Below are positions 43,602-54,606 of a DNA stretch of 64,000 nt, piece by piece (the stretch's first letter is position 1; each line of letters starts with the position of its first letter). A program made the position numbers and the translations under genes. Source of the stretch: Cricetomys ansorgei (Eukaryota; Chordata; Mammalia; Rodentia; Nesomyidae); assembly GCA_026225945.1 (NCBI GenBank), contig JAMJFZ010002549.1, positions 1-64,000 of the forward strand, in the 5' to 3' direction. The notes beneath the pieces were generated by a model. That model saw nothing but the letters and a program-made list of their open reading frames with translations. It did not search any database and was not told where the DNA came from.

Positions 43602-44075
43602 TCTTAAACATTTTTTATTTAATTTTTTGAGAATCTCATAAATACGTATATTATTTTATACTATTTTCTTCCATGGGCCCCCACTCCCTCTTAAATTCAT
43701 GACCCTTTCTTTTACAATTATTGCTACATATATAAAACCTCTGGATCTATTTAATGCTAGTCCTATACATGCGTGTGTTTAGGGATGACTACTTGAACAG
43801 GCACTTGTCCAAGAGAAAACTAAATTCTTCTTTTCTCAGCAATCAGTGATTCCCTGATGTTCTTCATCTAGTGGTGAGGCCTTCTGGAATTGTCCCCATT
43901 TACATTGACATGCCACTGGTATTGTCATTATGTAGGTCTTATTTAAGTCACCTCATTAATGACATTTACTGGGTGAAATATCCCTGTCATATCTAGAAGG
44001 CATTCTCTCACAGAACACGTTCTGTTCCTCTAGCTCTTTCAATCCTCCTGTTAATTCTTTTTAAGTAAAGCCCTA
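43602..44075 (-). mobile_element. L1 3' UTR, minus strand
   Basis: TTAATTTTTTGAGAATCTCA, a CCACTCCCTCTTAAATTCAT segment, TTATTGCTACATATATAAAA, TCAGCAATCAGTGATTCCCT, CTTATTTAAGTCACCTC and TTCCTCTAGCTCTTTCAATC are reversed L1 3' UTR blocks. At the site where other copies have a microsatellite this one has only a few bases. Confidence 0.75.
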
Positions 44076-44079
44076 GAAT

Positions 44080-44685
44080 ATTAAACAAGCATTATTCCAT
44101 GAAGAAAGATCTTAGTAGAAGCAACATCAGATGTGTTCTCTGAGTGTCCTAGTAAACATTCCGTTCAAGACTGCACTTGCTCAGTTCCTTTTCTATGATT
44201 TCTTTTGTGAATGGTCCAACATGCTTTATATCATTGTCTTGTTTCAGGATTCGAATCATTTTCATATCTTTCCCTTTTCTATATCCACATTGATTTCTAT
44301 TGATTATTTGAATTTTGCAATTTGAGAACATAAAATTGTCTTTGTTGGCAATTTCTGCATTGGATCCATGTGGGCCCTTACCATCCACCCAGAAAAGCCA
44401 CAGAGATAATAAATATCCCTTCTTCAACAGTTCAGTAACAGTTAGCCATAGTTCAAAGTAATCTGAAGAGAAGGTAGAAGCAAAATTGCTATTTCAATAG
44501 CTTTCACTAACATATTTACATAATATGCCCTACTCTGAAGAGCCATTTAAGAAATTAATCTTATTATGAAGGAATGCTTCTAAACTCTTCACGGATTATC
44601 ATGTCTTTAAGATCACATTGAAAAAATATTCTATGTTCCACATTAAAACAGCTACTCTAAAGCTACATAGTAAAGTTGGGGTACC
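44080..44685. other. Non-coding stretch, nothing recognised
   Basis: AT-rich. No element recognised; the frames of 64 and 92 codons lie on opposite strands and show no family. Confidence 0.45.
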
Positions 44686-44687
44686 AA

Positions 44688-44785
44688 GTGCCCAGGGATA
44701 TAGCTGAGTAGCAGAATGCTTCCTTCAGGTTTGAGGAGGCCATGGGTTATATCACCAGCACAGTGGGGCACTGACACAGAGTTAG
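44688..44785 (+). mobile_element. ID or ID_B1-type SINE head, plus strand
   Basis: CCCAGGGATATAGCTGAGTA, GCAGAATGCTTCCTTCAGGT and GGCCATGGGTTATATCACCA follow the ID head, with A and B boxes in recognisable positions. The B1-like body is not clear. Confidence 0.65.
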
Positions 44786-44789
44786 GCAT

Positions 44790-45145
44790 GTAGATCAGTG
44801 GGATAGAATTGAAACACAAGAAGGAAGCACAACCACGGATAGCAAAGTGGTTGTGACCAAGGTCATTTAATGCAGAAGAAAAGTGACTTCTGATAAATAG
44901 GTGAATAGATGGAAAATTAGGTGATAGATAGATAGACAGATAGATAGGAACAACTATGTAGAATTTAGAATTCTATGGGTCTACAGACAAAATACCCAGG
45001 TAAAATATTGTCTCATGCCACATAAAATTTTAGTAGTTAAACAATAACTTTTCAAAAAAGTAAATCTGTGAAATCTCAGAAAAGTTAATTGTACATTTTC
45101 ATAATCTTAGATTTGGCAATAATCCCCTAGATATTCAAATGCACG
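44790..45145. other. Non-coding stretch with a short GATA run
   Basis: A short GATA run (about 44923-44948) is the only feature recognised. Confidence 0.5.

Positions 45146-45148
<3 letters not shown>

Positions 45149-45180
<32 letters not shown>
45149..45180. repeat. (CA)16 microsatellite
   Basis: Pure CA run. Confidence 0.93.
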
Positions 45181-45184
<4 letters not shown>

Positions 45185-45231
45185 TAGACTGCTTAAAAAT
45201 ACAGATCCTTATTCATTCAAGAGTATTGCAC

Positions 45232-45960
45232 GATGAAAAGTAAGCAGAACTAGACACGTATTTTCAAATAAAATTTTGAAATATTAGAAAATATATTGAT
45301 ATATAACTATATATGCACAATCAAAAATATAAAAGACAGCCCACCCAAGTAAGTACTAGACCCTTGACTAAAATGCGTCATTGTCTAAAGAAAACACGCA
45401 AATCATAAATACATAAGCCATGCCAGGATAGCTATTAATGAGCAAATCCCAATCTAAATCAAACAAGGTATCATTTTATCCCAGCTGGAATGGCTAGAGT
45501 TTAAAATTCAGAAATGGAAATTATCAAGTGTTTGCCAGAATTCCAAGAAATTAGAACCTGCCAATAGGAAGGCTAAATGATACAGATTTTGGTAAGCATA
45601 ACTCAGTAGTTACCCAAATATTTAATCATGCTATGAGACTTTCAGTCTTTTAGTCAACTCAAGAATTGAAATGTGAAACGCAAACAGCACACACACGTTT
45701 TCACAGCCACACCATTTGTAAAAAATCACCATTGATAAAGGCTACTGATTGTCCTTCATTTGAAGAATGGCTGCATAAAATTTTATATATCTGTGAAACA
45801 AAATATCATTCACCCATAAGGTACTGATACCTGCTCCAATATGGATGAATCTAGAATATATTATTCTAGGTAAAAGAAGACAGATACTAAGTGGGAATTC
45901 ACAATCTAAATAGATGAATATGAAACTCCAAGACTGATTAATATCTTGTGTGGTCTGGAT
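45232..45960 (+). mobile_element. Old L1 (L1M-type) end of ORF2/3' region, plus strand
   Basis: ATTTTATCCCAGCTGGAATG, CAGAAATGGAAATTATCAAG, ATGCTATGAGACTTTCAGTC, AACAGCACACACACGTTTTC, ACAGCCACACCATTTGTAAA, CCTTCATTTGAAGAATGGCT, AAACAAAATATCATTCACCC, CTCCAATATGGATGAATCTA and GTAAAAGAAGACAGATACTA give the C-terminal ORF2 order of mammalian L1. Broken in all frames. Confidence 0.75.
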
Positions 45961-45963
45961 GGA

Positions 45964-46801
45964 ATGTAGAAACACTGTTAATTCCAGTATTCAGAAAGCA
46001 GTGGTAGTAAACATCTTTAATTCCAATATTCAGAAGACAAGGGTGGTCCATGCCTTTAATCCCTAAGAAAAACAATATAAAAGCAGGCACAGGAAGCAGA
46101 GCTCAAGAGTCAGTGTCACACAGGAAGTGACATCTGAGATGAGTCAGAGTAAATGGCAGACAAAGTGACTAATCAGAGGAAGAGTTAGCAGAGTAAGGAT
46201 ATGCCCAACTCTCACTAGAAAATATGGGCTCTTAGCTCAGTTAAAGAGAGTTACATAGGAGCCCGTTGAAGAAGTCAGTTGAAGCAGTCAGTAAGAAAAG
46301 TCAGTCAAGAAGCAGGCTGAGAGTCAGTTGAGAAGCAGACAGAGGAGTGAGTAAGAAGAGTCAGTTGAGGAGCAGTTAACAGAGTAAATTGAAGAGTCAG
46401 TTACAGAAGAGTTGCAGAAGCTGAGGCTAGAGAGAGTTAACAGCACAGTTACTGAATTCAATTGAAATAGTCAGTTACAAAGGCAGGACAGAGCAGTGTC
46501 TTTCAGGGAGAGACAAGGAGACACAGCAGATCTCACAGAAGAAGCCCATAATGGAGAGTGAGTTGAACCAGAGGAGTAAGAATTCAGGGAGCTAGTCAAA
46601 GTGCTCATTCAGCAGTAGATTTCAGAAGTCTGAACGCTTCTGTGCCCAGGCTAGCAGGTTAAATGTCCTAGATTGTATGACGGCTGAAGCCTTCCAGTTC
46701 TAAGCTTAAGAACAGATTCTGAAAAGGCCAAAATTCTCTAGGGCTCCAGGCTTCTGAGCTAGAACCAGTGATTAAATTAGGCAAAAAAAAAAAAAAAAAA
46801 A
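45964..46801 (+). mobile_element. Unclassified composite retroposon (B1 heads + AG-rich tandem array + A19)
   Basis: Three parts and a tail. First, 45964-46065 holds about 2.5 tandem copies (period near 38 bp) of a B1 head: AATTCCAGTATTCAGAAAGC, AATTCCAATATTCAGAAGAC, then GGTGGTCCATGCCTTTAATC. Second, 46080-46480 is AG-rich and organised by degenerate AGTCAGTT-type units 12-24 bp long. Third, 46500-46782 is more complex. It ends with A19 at 46783-46801. The architecture recalls a primate SVA. It may correspond to an unclassified rodent family already catalogued (for example RMER1), which I cannot check. No coding frame. Confidence 0.5.
46262..46482 (+). repeat. Degenerate AGTCAGTTGA-type tandem array
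   Basis: Units such as AGTCAGTTGAAGC, AGTCAGTAAGAAA, AGTCAGTCAAGAAGCAGG, AGTCAGTTGAGAAGCAGACA, AGTCAGTTGAGGAGCAGTTA and AGTCAGTTACAGAAG follow one another with variable length (12-24 bp). It is internal to the composite retroposon. Confidence 0.75.
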
Positions 46802-46914
46802 TCTGTTCTCTGCCTTTGAATCAACATCTACATCTGGTAAATCTACAACTACAAATACTAAGTAAAGTAAAGTCATATTTCACAGTTAAAACTATTGCAT
46901 TTACAAATTATGTA

Positions 46915-47120
46915 CCTGATTATCAAGATGGCTTAACAGGTAAAGGTACTTGCAACTAAAACTTGAATTTGATCCCTGTGACTCTCCTAGTGGGAGAACT
47001 AACTCCTCCAACTTGTCCTTTAATCTCCATAAGCATATGCATATATATATATGCATTCGCACACACACACACACACAAACACAGACACACTCCACATAAA
47101 TTTAAAAAAAATTTAAACAT
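46915..47120 (+). mobile_element. B3 SINE, plus strand
   Basis: AAGATGGCTTAACAGGTAAA, GGTACTTGCAACTAAAACTT, TTTGATCCCTGTGACTCTCC, AGTGGGAGAACTAACTCCTC and CAACTTGTCCTTTAATCTCC match B3 from head to tail, then TA and CA repeats (CA at 47060-47077). Nearly full length. Confidence 0.85.
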
Positions 47121-47124
47121 CTAT

Positions 47125-47870
47125 ATATCTCTCTGTATGTATTCATAGTCTACTATAGTATATCTAGTATATTCTACAGAGAGATTCATTGTATAAACTA
47201 GCAATATTTGAGTAAAATATTTTAAATTCTTCATGTAAAATGTTGATAACTTTGATTTTTAATTGTACACTCCTTAATATTTCAGTAGAAAAAAATTAAT
47301 TGTGTTTATTGCCAATTAAATTTTTCTTCCTAACTTTATATTTATTTATGTTCTTCATAAACACTAATTTTATCTAAGTATTTGTGAAATAAACAGGTGA
47401 GAGTATAAACATCATTGCCTTTCTCTGTTTCTAATTACTAGCATCTGTCTTCTGTCCCCTTCCCCAGCACCTAGAACTCCCCATTTGCTGCCCAATGGAG
47501 CAAAATCTGAGTCATACACTGCATGAGCCAGATCTCTGAAGGAAGGCCTGATTTACATCTGAAGGTCCTTTGCTAAACAAAGTACTCTTTTCAAGTAGCT
47601 TTCCTGCTCCCCCTGCTCACTGATTCCCAATAGTTCAAAGTTACCCCCATGTGTCCAATGCTCTCAATTGATGAGAGCCTAGGAGATGTGCAGCATGACC
47701 CCAGCACGTTTTCTCTCTAACACAACTCCTTCAAGAGAGAGTAGAAAATATAGCAATGGAGAGTTAGTTCCATCAAACGGCCGTTTGGGTGCAGAGGTAG
47801 AAAAGATCTCTAGACTCTTGATATAAACATGGGATCCATTTAACAAATTGTCCTGTACCCCAGCTGGGTG
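47125..47870. other. Non-coding stretch, nothing recognised
   Basis: AT-rich on the left, more complex from 47420. No element or frame I can support. Confidence 0.45.
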
Positions 47871-47871
47871 T

Positions 47872-48012
47872 TCAGTAAGTAAGATAGTTTATTGTCGTAT
47901 AAAATAACCTTGAAATTTTCCTACGTATTTAATAACTTGTAATTTTAGTTCACAAAGTCTAGAATGGAGGGAATTCTAGACTTGGGTGTTGAAAGTCTAG
48001 ATTATCGGCCTC
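47872..48012 (-). mobile_element. MLT1-like MaLR LTR fragment, minus strand
   Basis: AGATAGTTTATTGTCGTATA, AAATAACCTTGAAATTTTCC and AGTTCACAAAGTCTAGAATG resemble the reversed 3' part of an MLT1-type LTR. Old and short. Confidence 0.4.
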
Positions 48013-48014
48013 TA

Positions 48015-48460
48015 GAAAGGAAAGATGGCTTGAAAACAACTTTAATTCCTGCCTTTTCTACATGTTTAGTCTGATAAATTGATACAGGTAACATACCTTA
48101 AATGGAAACTTCCTGTCACCCATTTTCTAGTACGATAGAAACATAAGGAAGCGGTGATGAATAGAATTCAATGGGTTAAGGTTTCAAACGGAAAGGAAAA
48201 GAACCTGTGATATGAAAAACAGTCTGAGAAACAAAACATGAGTAAAATGAAGTTGCTAAGCAGTCCCTAGCTCATTCCTTATTTTTCCTTGTGCTGGTGG
48301 AAGAAGACGAATTCCATTTTGCACATTGTACTGTATTTGTCTTCTTGCCTTTTCCTGATGAGGTTGTGAGCAACGGCTTATCTGTTCATCCTTAAAGCCA
48401 AGCACATAGGCAGATACAGATATTCTTAGCAATAATTATGTTTAGGTACTGAGTAAATGG
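48015..48460. other. Non-coding stretch, nothing recognised
   Basis: No repeat family or coding signal recognised. Confidence 0.45.
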
Positions 48461-48461
48461 C

Positions 48462-48770
48462 GGAGGTCATAAGGTGTTTGCAGCACCTTAATTCAGATCT
48501 CCAGAACCCATGTAAAATGCCAATAAGAAGAGGCAGAGACAAGAAGATACTTCGAGTTCACCAGCCATACAACCTAACCGGTGGGTAAGTTCCAGGTTCA
48601 GTGAAAGAATCTATCTCACAAAAATGAGGTGCAAGCAATTGATGAAGGCATCTGACATTGACCTCAGGTCTCTACATGTCCACATGCACACATATATATA
48701 CTCCCATGAGCATACGTACTCAAACTACATACAAAACAAATAGTTCACACATGTGTATATGTATACTTAC
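48462..48770 (+). mobile_element. B4-family SINE, plus strand, full length
   Basis: GTTTGCAGCACCTTAATTCA, GATCTCCAGAACCCATGTAA, AATGCCAATAAGAAGAGGCA, GAGACAAGAAGATACTTCGA, GTAAGTTCCAGGTTCAGTGA, TGAGGTGCAAGCAATTGATG, ACATTGACCTCAGGTCTC and CACATGCACACATATATATA follow the long rodent SINE in order. Confidence 0.85.
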
Positions 48771-48771
48771 A

Positions 48772-49420
48772 CGTTAAAAATAATAAAATTTACTTTTCAT
48801 AAATGTATAACTATCCAGAGGGTGAAGTTAATGATAACTTTGAGACAATGATCATGGTGGAGTTCAGGTATGCAATACACTCCTCTCATTTGGTGCCCTC
48901 CTGAGACACTTGTGGTAAAATGCATCTCCAGCTTGATTTATATAGCTCATGACAACTACTGACAATATTTTCTGTATATCGTTATATCCATATTTTATCG
49001 TCATCCATCGTTCAAAGCTTTATGAGTCCATATTACTAATATTAAAAAGGAAGTCAGAAGTTTGCAGTTAATCCATGACTCTAGCAGTTGGAATATCTCC
49101 TCTTGTCATCCCTGCACAGAGTTGCTACATATTATAATGCTTACTGGCACCATTATCCAGACAGCCAAGAACTAATCCATCATATAGACAGAAAGTAAAT
49201 GTATTTATTTGGGGACTGAGTATATAATTTAATTGTTGATATGAAAGTAGAAAATTGGATTCAATCATGGTCAACGTGTTTCCCATATGTATATTCACAG
49301 GACTCTATTATTTGTGTTTGTTGCAAAGTAAATGGCCATTTTATTTGAAAATAGTTTAAATACTGGAATTGGTTTTACTTACTTCTCTTTTCCAGTGAGT
49401 TGATTGGAATTCAAGCTAGA
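48772..49420. other. Non-coding stretch, nothing recognised
   Basis: AT-rich. No element recognised. Confidence 0.45.
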
Positions 49421-49424
49421 TATG

Positions 49425-49715
49425 AGGCTGATAAGATGGCTCAGTAGGTAAAGTGCTTGCAACACTCTCAAGAAGCCCAGAGTTTAGATCCCAAAGACGC
49501 ATATAAAAAAGCCAGACATGCTCTCCAGCACTGACTAGCAAAGTGGACATAGAAGGATTCCCGGATTGCACTAGCCATCACTCTAGTGAATCAGTGAGCT
49601 CCTATTTCAATGAAACAGCCTTTCTTTAAAGACAATACTGAGAGCAGTAGAAGGAGACTCCTGATGTGAACCTCTTGCCTCCACACATAAGTACACACAG
49701 ACACAAACACACAAA
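49425..49715 (+). mobile_element. B4-family SINE, plus strand, full length
   Basis: GAGGCTGATAAGATGGCTCA, GTAGGTAAAGTGCTTGCAAC, GAGTTTAGATCCCAAAGACG, AAAAAGCCAGACATGCTCTC, AATCAGTGAGCTCCTATTTC, TCCTGATGTGAACCTCTTGC and CTCCACACATAAGTACACAC follow the same SINE order as the copy at 48462, 0.7 kb away in the same orientation. Confidence 0.82.
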
Positions 49716-50011
49716 AGATGTTGAAGATTTGATCATGCTCTGTGTGTAAACCCGTGCCAGAAGGAACTGCACAGATAAAGTTATCCATATTCATGCCACT
49801 ATAAGAACAATGATTCTATACAAATACAACATTTTAATAAAGTCATCATATTCACAGTTGTAAAATAAAGATCTCATCCCTAACCCTAATCTCACCCTAT
49901 CACTGTGAGGTTTCCTTCAAGAGGCAAGTGAGAATCCCTGGCAGGAAGAAAGTGGATTTCAATTGCTATCATTGCAGAGCACTTATTAGTAGGTTACCCT
50001 TTCTTTTCCTG

Positions 50012-50085
50012 CAGTAGATGGTACCTGAGGCCTTGGCATGCTTGGCAAGCACTCTAAGACTAAACTGTATCTCTGGGCCAAACAT
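50012..50085 (-). mobile_element. ID-type SINE head, minus strand
   Basis: GAGGCCTTGGCATGCTTGGC, AAGCACTCTAAGACTAAACT and GTATCTCTGGGCC are the reversed ID/ID_B1 head. Confidence 0.6.
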
Positions 50086-50089
50086 ACTT

Positions 50090-51270
50090 TCATGCAGAGA
50101 AATTTCCAAATTTGCTGATACAATTTTAGAGACCCAAGAAACTCCTGTCTCCTGATGTGCAGTGTGAAATTCCAGTTTCATGTACTCTCTTCTCTACTTT
50201 CCAGTGCAGCGTGACCACCAGAAGACGACAATTTACATTTTACTCACTAACCCTTTAATTCTTTTCTCTGTGGTTGGTGCTACAGAGGACACAGTTGGGT
50301 GATACCATTGCTTTCCCTAGTTTCTTGGAATAGATGCTCAGGTCAAACCACATTTGCATTCTAAAAGGAAAGAGGAAATTGGAACTGCACAATTTACTAC
50401 GCAATAGTCTAGATCTTCATTCTAATTGTGCTCTAGCTCCCAATGCTTGGGTTTACAGGGAGATAATGATGCAAGCTTAACAGAGAAGCCATCTGTATCT
50501 TTGATGCTCTGTACCATTACCTAGACACAGTTGATGTTCAGAGCCCTTTGGTTCTGCTTTGTTTTTCTACTGTTAGCTTTAGTAGTGGTTGATGAGTTTA
50601 CTTAAAGAGGAATTTTATTTACCTACATTAGGAACAAATTAGCTGGAAAGGTCCTATGTGAGAGGGACTTCCACTGAGCTAATATGAACTCACAGAATAG
50701 TGTTGAAGTATGCTAAACTTTTAAAATTTTAATAACACTCCTTGATGTACACAATTAAAGTCCACTGAAACCAGAGGTGCTTTAGGAAGAAGAAATACCC
50801 TAGGGGCCAGATTTAATGAATAATTAATTTGCACTTGTGTTGTTTCTTTTCATATTTTTGTCTTGTTAATGTCTCTTCGAAAACAAAAAATAATAATGTG
50901 CTTCATAAGGAATTCCTATTAAACCTAACTTTCAACTCCAAGCCAGCTTAGTTTGAGGTAGAATACTCTGTGGTTCAGTAACTCACTAATTCAGTCAGGG
51001 GCTCTCTGCTTATTCCTAGTCATAATTTAATTCTGTCTTTTTGAACTAGAAAGAACAATTTTTAAATCATGCACATTAACTATAGAAAGGAAGAAGTTTA
51101 CTTATGACATTTCCGGATGTGAGTATGATGTACTGAGATCACATTTAATTCTTTCTCTGACCTTTATTTGGCTTTTCTGTTCCCTTCCATATCCACATTG
51201 ATCTCACTTTACTGTGATGCTACCCCTCTCCTCCACGTATGTGATGTTTTCTTCCTAAGTCGGAGATATT
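50090..51270. other. Non-repetitive, non-coding stretch
   Basis: About 1.2 kb without a recognised element or frame. Confidence 0.45.
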
Positions 51271-51274
51271 TTAT

Positions 51275-51650
51275 TTAAAACAATGCTTTCCAGACCAGCT
51301 CACTTTCCCTTATAAACAGAATGTTATTCATCTACCCAACTGAATAAAATTCAAATTTATATACTTTTGAGGGATGTCCAAATGTTTGATTTCCAAAATA
51401 TCTGTAATACCTTACATCTCATCAGCAGTGTATGAGGGTCCATCTCTGCCTCAACCTCATCAATGTTTGTCTTTGTTCATTAATTTGATGATAACCATTC
51501 TAACTGAAGGAAGACAGAATCTCAATGTGTTGTGATTTGCATTTCTCTGATTGCTAAAGATTTGGGACATTAAAATGTATTTTGTGTATTTAGTTGATAT
51601 TTGTACACTAAAGCTTTGTCTTAACACACTCATAGATTCTCGATTGTTCT
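51275..51650 (-). mobile_element. Old L1 (L1M-type), minus strand
   Basis: CTCATCAGCAGTGTATGAGG, AACCTCATCAATGTTTGTCT, GATGATAACCATTCTAACTG, AATCTCAATGTGTTGTGATT and TGCATTTCTCTGATTGCTAA are reversed L1 C-terminal ORF2 blocks. No frame is open. Confidence 0.75.
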
Positions 51651-51737
51651 GATGCACAGAAGATAGTTAGTTCTTATGTGCAAAAGATAGTTAGTTAGTT
51701 GTTGGTTGATAAACTTTTGGTTAGTTAATTTTGTTTT

Positions 51738-51866
51738 TATTTTTTTAGGCTAGCCAGGAACTTGTTAAGTAGCTCAAGAGTATCTCAAACTTTGAACAAT
51801 CATCTTGCCTCAACCTCCCTGATATGAGAGTTTACTAGTGGGAACTAGCATGCCTGTTATCACCTC
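51738..51866 (-). mobile_element. Old B1-like SINE, minus strand
   Basis: TTTTTAGGCTAGCCAGGAAC, ATCATCTTGCCTCAACCTCC and GTGGGAACTAGCATGCCTGT follow a reversed B1 loosely. Strongly diverged. Confidence 0.55.
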
Positions 51867-51869
51867 TGA

Positions 51870-52250
51870 GTTGTAAATGCTTTTTAACATGCTTCACCCT
51901 TCTTTGTTCATCTTTCCTGAGGTTGGAATCCTATAGATATAGATTAAAATGCCTCCCCTATGGTTTCCATTTGTGGTTTCCAAGTTTTAGGTTTTAAATT
52001 AATGTTGTTTTGCTCTCAGATGGATAAAATAGTTTTATTCATGAAAACCAGAAGCTGCAAATGATGCACATGTGTATCAAAAGGAAAACAAACACTTTGA
52101 GATAGTCAATTCAAAATATTAAAAAAGATGTATGCCAAAATCTCTACATTAAATGGAAGAATTCCAACATAAAAGCACATACAGAGATTAGAAATAATAA
52201 CGATGGCATTCTATATTTTCTCTTTGCCCCAGATAGTGAATACTCAGGTT
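51870..52250. other. Non-coding stretch, nothing recognised
   Basis: No element recognised in this AT-rich interval. Confidence 0.45.
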
Positions 52251-52251
52251 T

Positions 52252-52473
52252 AAAATTAAAGTAGAGAGCCGGGCAGTGCTGGCACATGCCTTTAATCCCA
52301 GCCTTCTGAGTAGGAAAAGGCAAGCGAGACTCTGTGAATTCAAGGACAGCCTGGTCTACAGAGTGAGTTCCAGGACAGCCAGAGTTACAACAGAGAAACC
52401 CTGTCTTGAAAAAAACAAATAAATCAATAAATAAGCATATTAAATAATAATAAATACATAAAATTAAAGCAGA
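52252..52473 (+). mobile_element. B1 SINE, plus strand, with 14-bp target-site duplication
   Basis: GCCGGGCAGTGCTGGCACAT, GCCTTTAATCCCAGCCTTCT, AATTCAAGGACAGCCTGGTC, TACAGAGTGAGTTCCAGGAC and AGAGAAACCCTGTCTTG make a full-length B1 from 52266 with an AATA-rich tail to 52459. AAAATTAAAGTAGA (52252-52265) and AAAATTAAAGCAGA (52460-52473) flank it, one mismatch in 14. This is among the youngest insertions in the window. Confidence 0.95.
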
Positions 52474-52547
52474 AAAGCATTTTTGGCTATTCACTAGTGG
52501 CAGGTTCTGGACACCAAAATTGGGTCTTACATAAGAACAGTACGTGC

Positions 52548-52725
52548 TCTATAAAAAAATGATTTTATTTTTGAGATTATGCTATAATCACATCATTACA
52601 CCCTTCTTCTTCCTTCCTAAGACTTCCATGCTATCTCTCAAATTCATTGCCTCTTTTTTCATCAATTGTTGCTACATCTGTATCTGTATCTGTATATACA
52701 TATATATTACTAAATACAAGCTGCT
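52548..52725 (-). mobile_element. L1 3' UTR end, minus strand
   Basis: ATTTTTGAGATTATGCTATA, TCACATCATTACACCCTTCT, CTCAAATTCATTGCCTCTTT and CATCAATTGTTGCTACATCT are the reversed end of the murine L1 3' UTR, then a CTGTAT microsatellite (52677-52700) sits at the usual site. Confidence 0.7.
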
Positions 52726-52729
52726 GACA

Positions 52730-54410
52730 GACCACTCTGAACTCAGGCATGTTGACAAAGAAGGTACACCAGAAGTAAGTGAATCCCATTCTTCTTGGGG
52801 GAGGTTGATTCTGAATATAGAGGTCTATTATTGCTTGCCCCCATACTTTTGATTTCTGTTACTGCTATTATTTTTCTAAATTACTTTGGAAAGTAGAATG
52901 GAAATTAATGCGAATACTGAACCATAACCTTTCAGATCTTTTTGACCGATTGTGAATTAAAGGTAAATAATAAGAAGTTTGGTGATAAATTTGACAGTTG
53001 TTTGATCAAGTTAATACTTATACTCAACAAACTTTATATATATATCACATTCTTTAAACCACTATTACTCATTGAGTGTAGCATAGAAGATCTTTATTTC
53101 TACATTATTTCCATTTCTACTGTTCAGTTTGAGAGTAAATACGATGTCCATCGAGTGTAAACAGCATGGCAAGAAGTTTTTTTTCTAAATATCGCCATAT
53201 GTCTTACAGTGACTTTTGCCAGGGACTGATCCTCTGTATAACAGTGGTCCCAAATACTTATATCATCTAGGGACCTAGTGACATTGTAGTACTCTTGACT
53301 TGCGTGACCTTGCTCTATGATGCTCTCCTTCTAACAGATAACCTGACAACATATTTCTCGGAGCGTATCTGCTTCTGAAAAGTGATGCACTGCTGCGATG
53401 TGCATGCTCTCAGGGCACTCCTGTGGCATAATCATCATTATTAGTGAATTGCTCACTGAGTTCAAGCTGTCTCTCTTTGAGTTGTTTATTCAGAGTGGGA
53501 ATAATTATGATGCTTACTTCCCCCACAGTGTCAATGTGAAGGCTGATAATGGACATGTTAAGTAATTGTCTTAGTAGACAGCATTCAGTTAGCACTTCGA
53601 GTTCTAATTATAAAGATGGAAGTAGATGTCCAAACTTTATAACCAGTATGCAATCTAAAAATAAGAAGATATATTTTTACTACCCAATAAAATTGATTGG
53701 CTTGGACCATGTTTCAAATGTCATCCTAGTTCCATCCAGAATAACCAGCACTAGAAACAATGGTAGCGTGCATCAATAGGGAACCAATTAGAAACTTTCC
53801 AATCAATAAACACTTTCTGATATAACTTATTCCGCTACTTACCCCCAAATGTCACACCAAAATAGCAGAACTACTTACTTCACCTCTTAGAGTTCCTAGA
53901 GTTCCAGCCAGTCTGGCTGATCATTTAATCACTGCTGTCAGAAAAAAACAATACTACTTTCTTTTCATGGTTGTTTTTAAGGGCATGAAGGGGATCCTGT
54001 GATTCTGAGCCCACTCGCGTATGTTTGAGGGTTTATCCATCCTTTTATGGTATGTACTTGATCTTTGTTAATTCTGTCTGATTATAAATTTTTGATGATA
54101 AAAATTTAAACTTGCCTATGAGGGAATGCATGTAGGTTTATAAACTGGGGTACTTTTTGTAGTGGCCTTTTCACCTTGAACATTCTGTGATTGAAATAGT
54201 TCAAGTAGCTGGAAAAAGAGAGAGTGAGAAAAAGAGAAAGGTAGGGAGAGATAAAAAAAAGAGAGAGAATGGACATAAGTATTAGTACCATAATCCTTGA
54301 TCCTTGATTTAAGGATAATAATAATATAAAATCCAAATATTTAAGAATAAGTGCAAAATATAAACAATCTGTCATGATATAATTGTGAATTAACTGTATT
54401 AGTTTCTAAA
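52730..54410. other. Non-repetitive stretch with a GA-rich tract
   Basis: About 1.7 kb. A GA-rich low-complexity tract lies at 54212-54270. The first 130 bp may still be L1. Otherwise no element or gene recognised. Confidence 0.4.
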
Positions 54411-54414
54411 AGAA

Positions 54415-54606
54415 TTATTTTTATTTATATGTATGTATCTATATGCAGCATGCGTGCAGGTACCATTAAGGTTCAGAAAGGGTGTCAGGTCCCCTGGAGC
54501 TGGAACTATAGGTGGTTGTAAGCTGACCAACTTGTGTGCTGGGAACTGAACTGGGATTATTTGGAAGAACAGCAATTGCTCTTAACTGGCGAGACATTTC
54601 TCTAGC
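54415..54606 (-). mobile_element. B4/RSINE1 SINE, minus strand
   Basis: GGGTGTCAGGTCCCCTGGAG, CTGGAACTATAGGTGGTTGT, TGTGTGCTGGGAACTGAACT and AACAGCAATTGCTCTTAACT read the SINE from tail to head in reverse. Confidence 0.82.
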
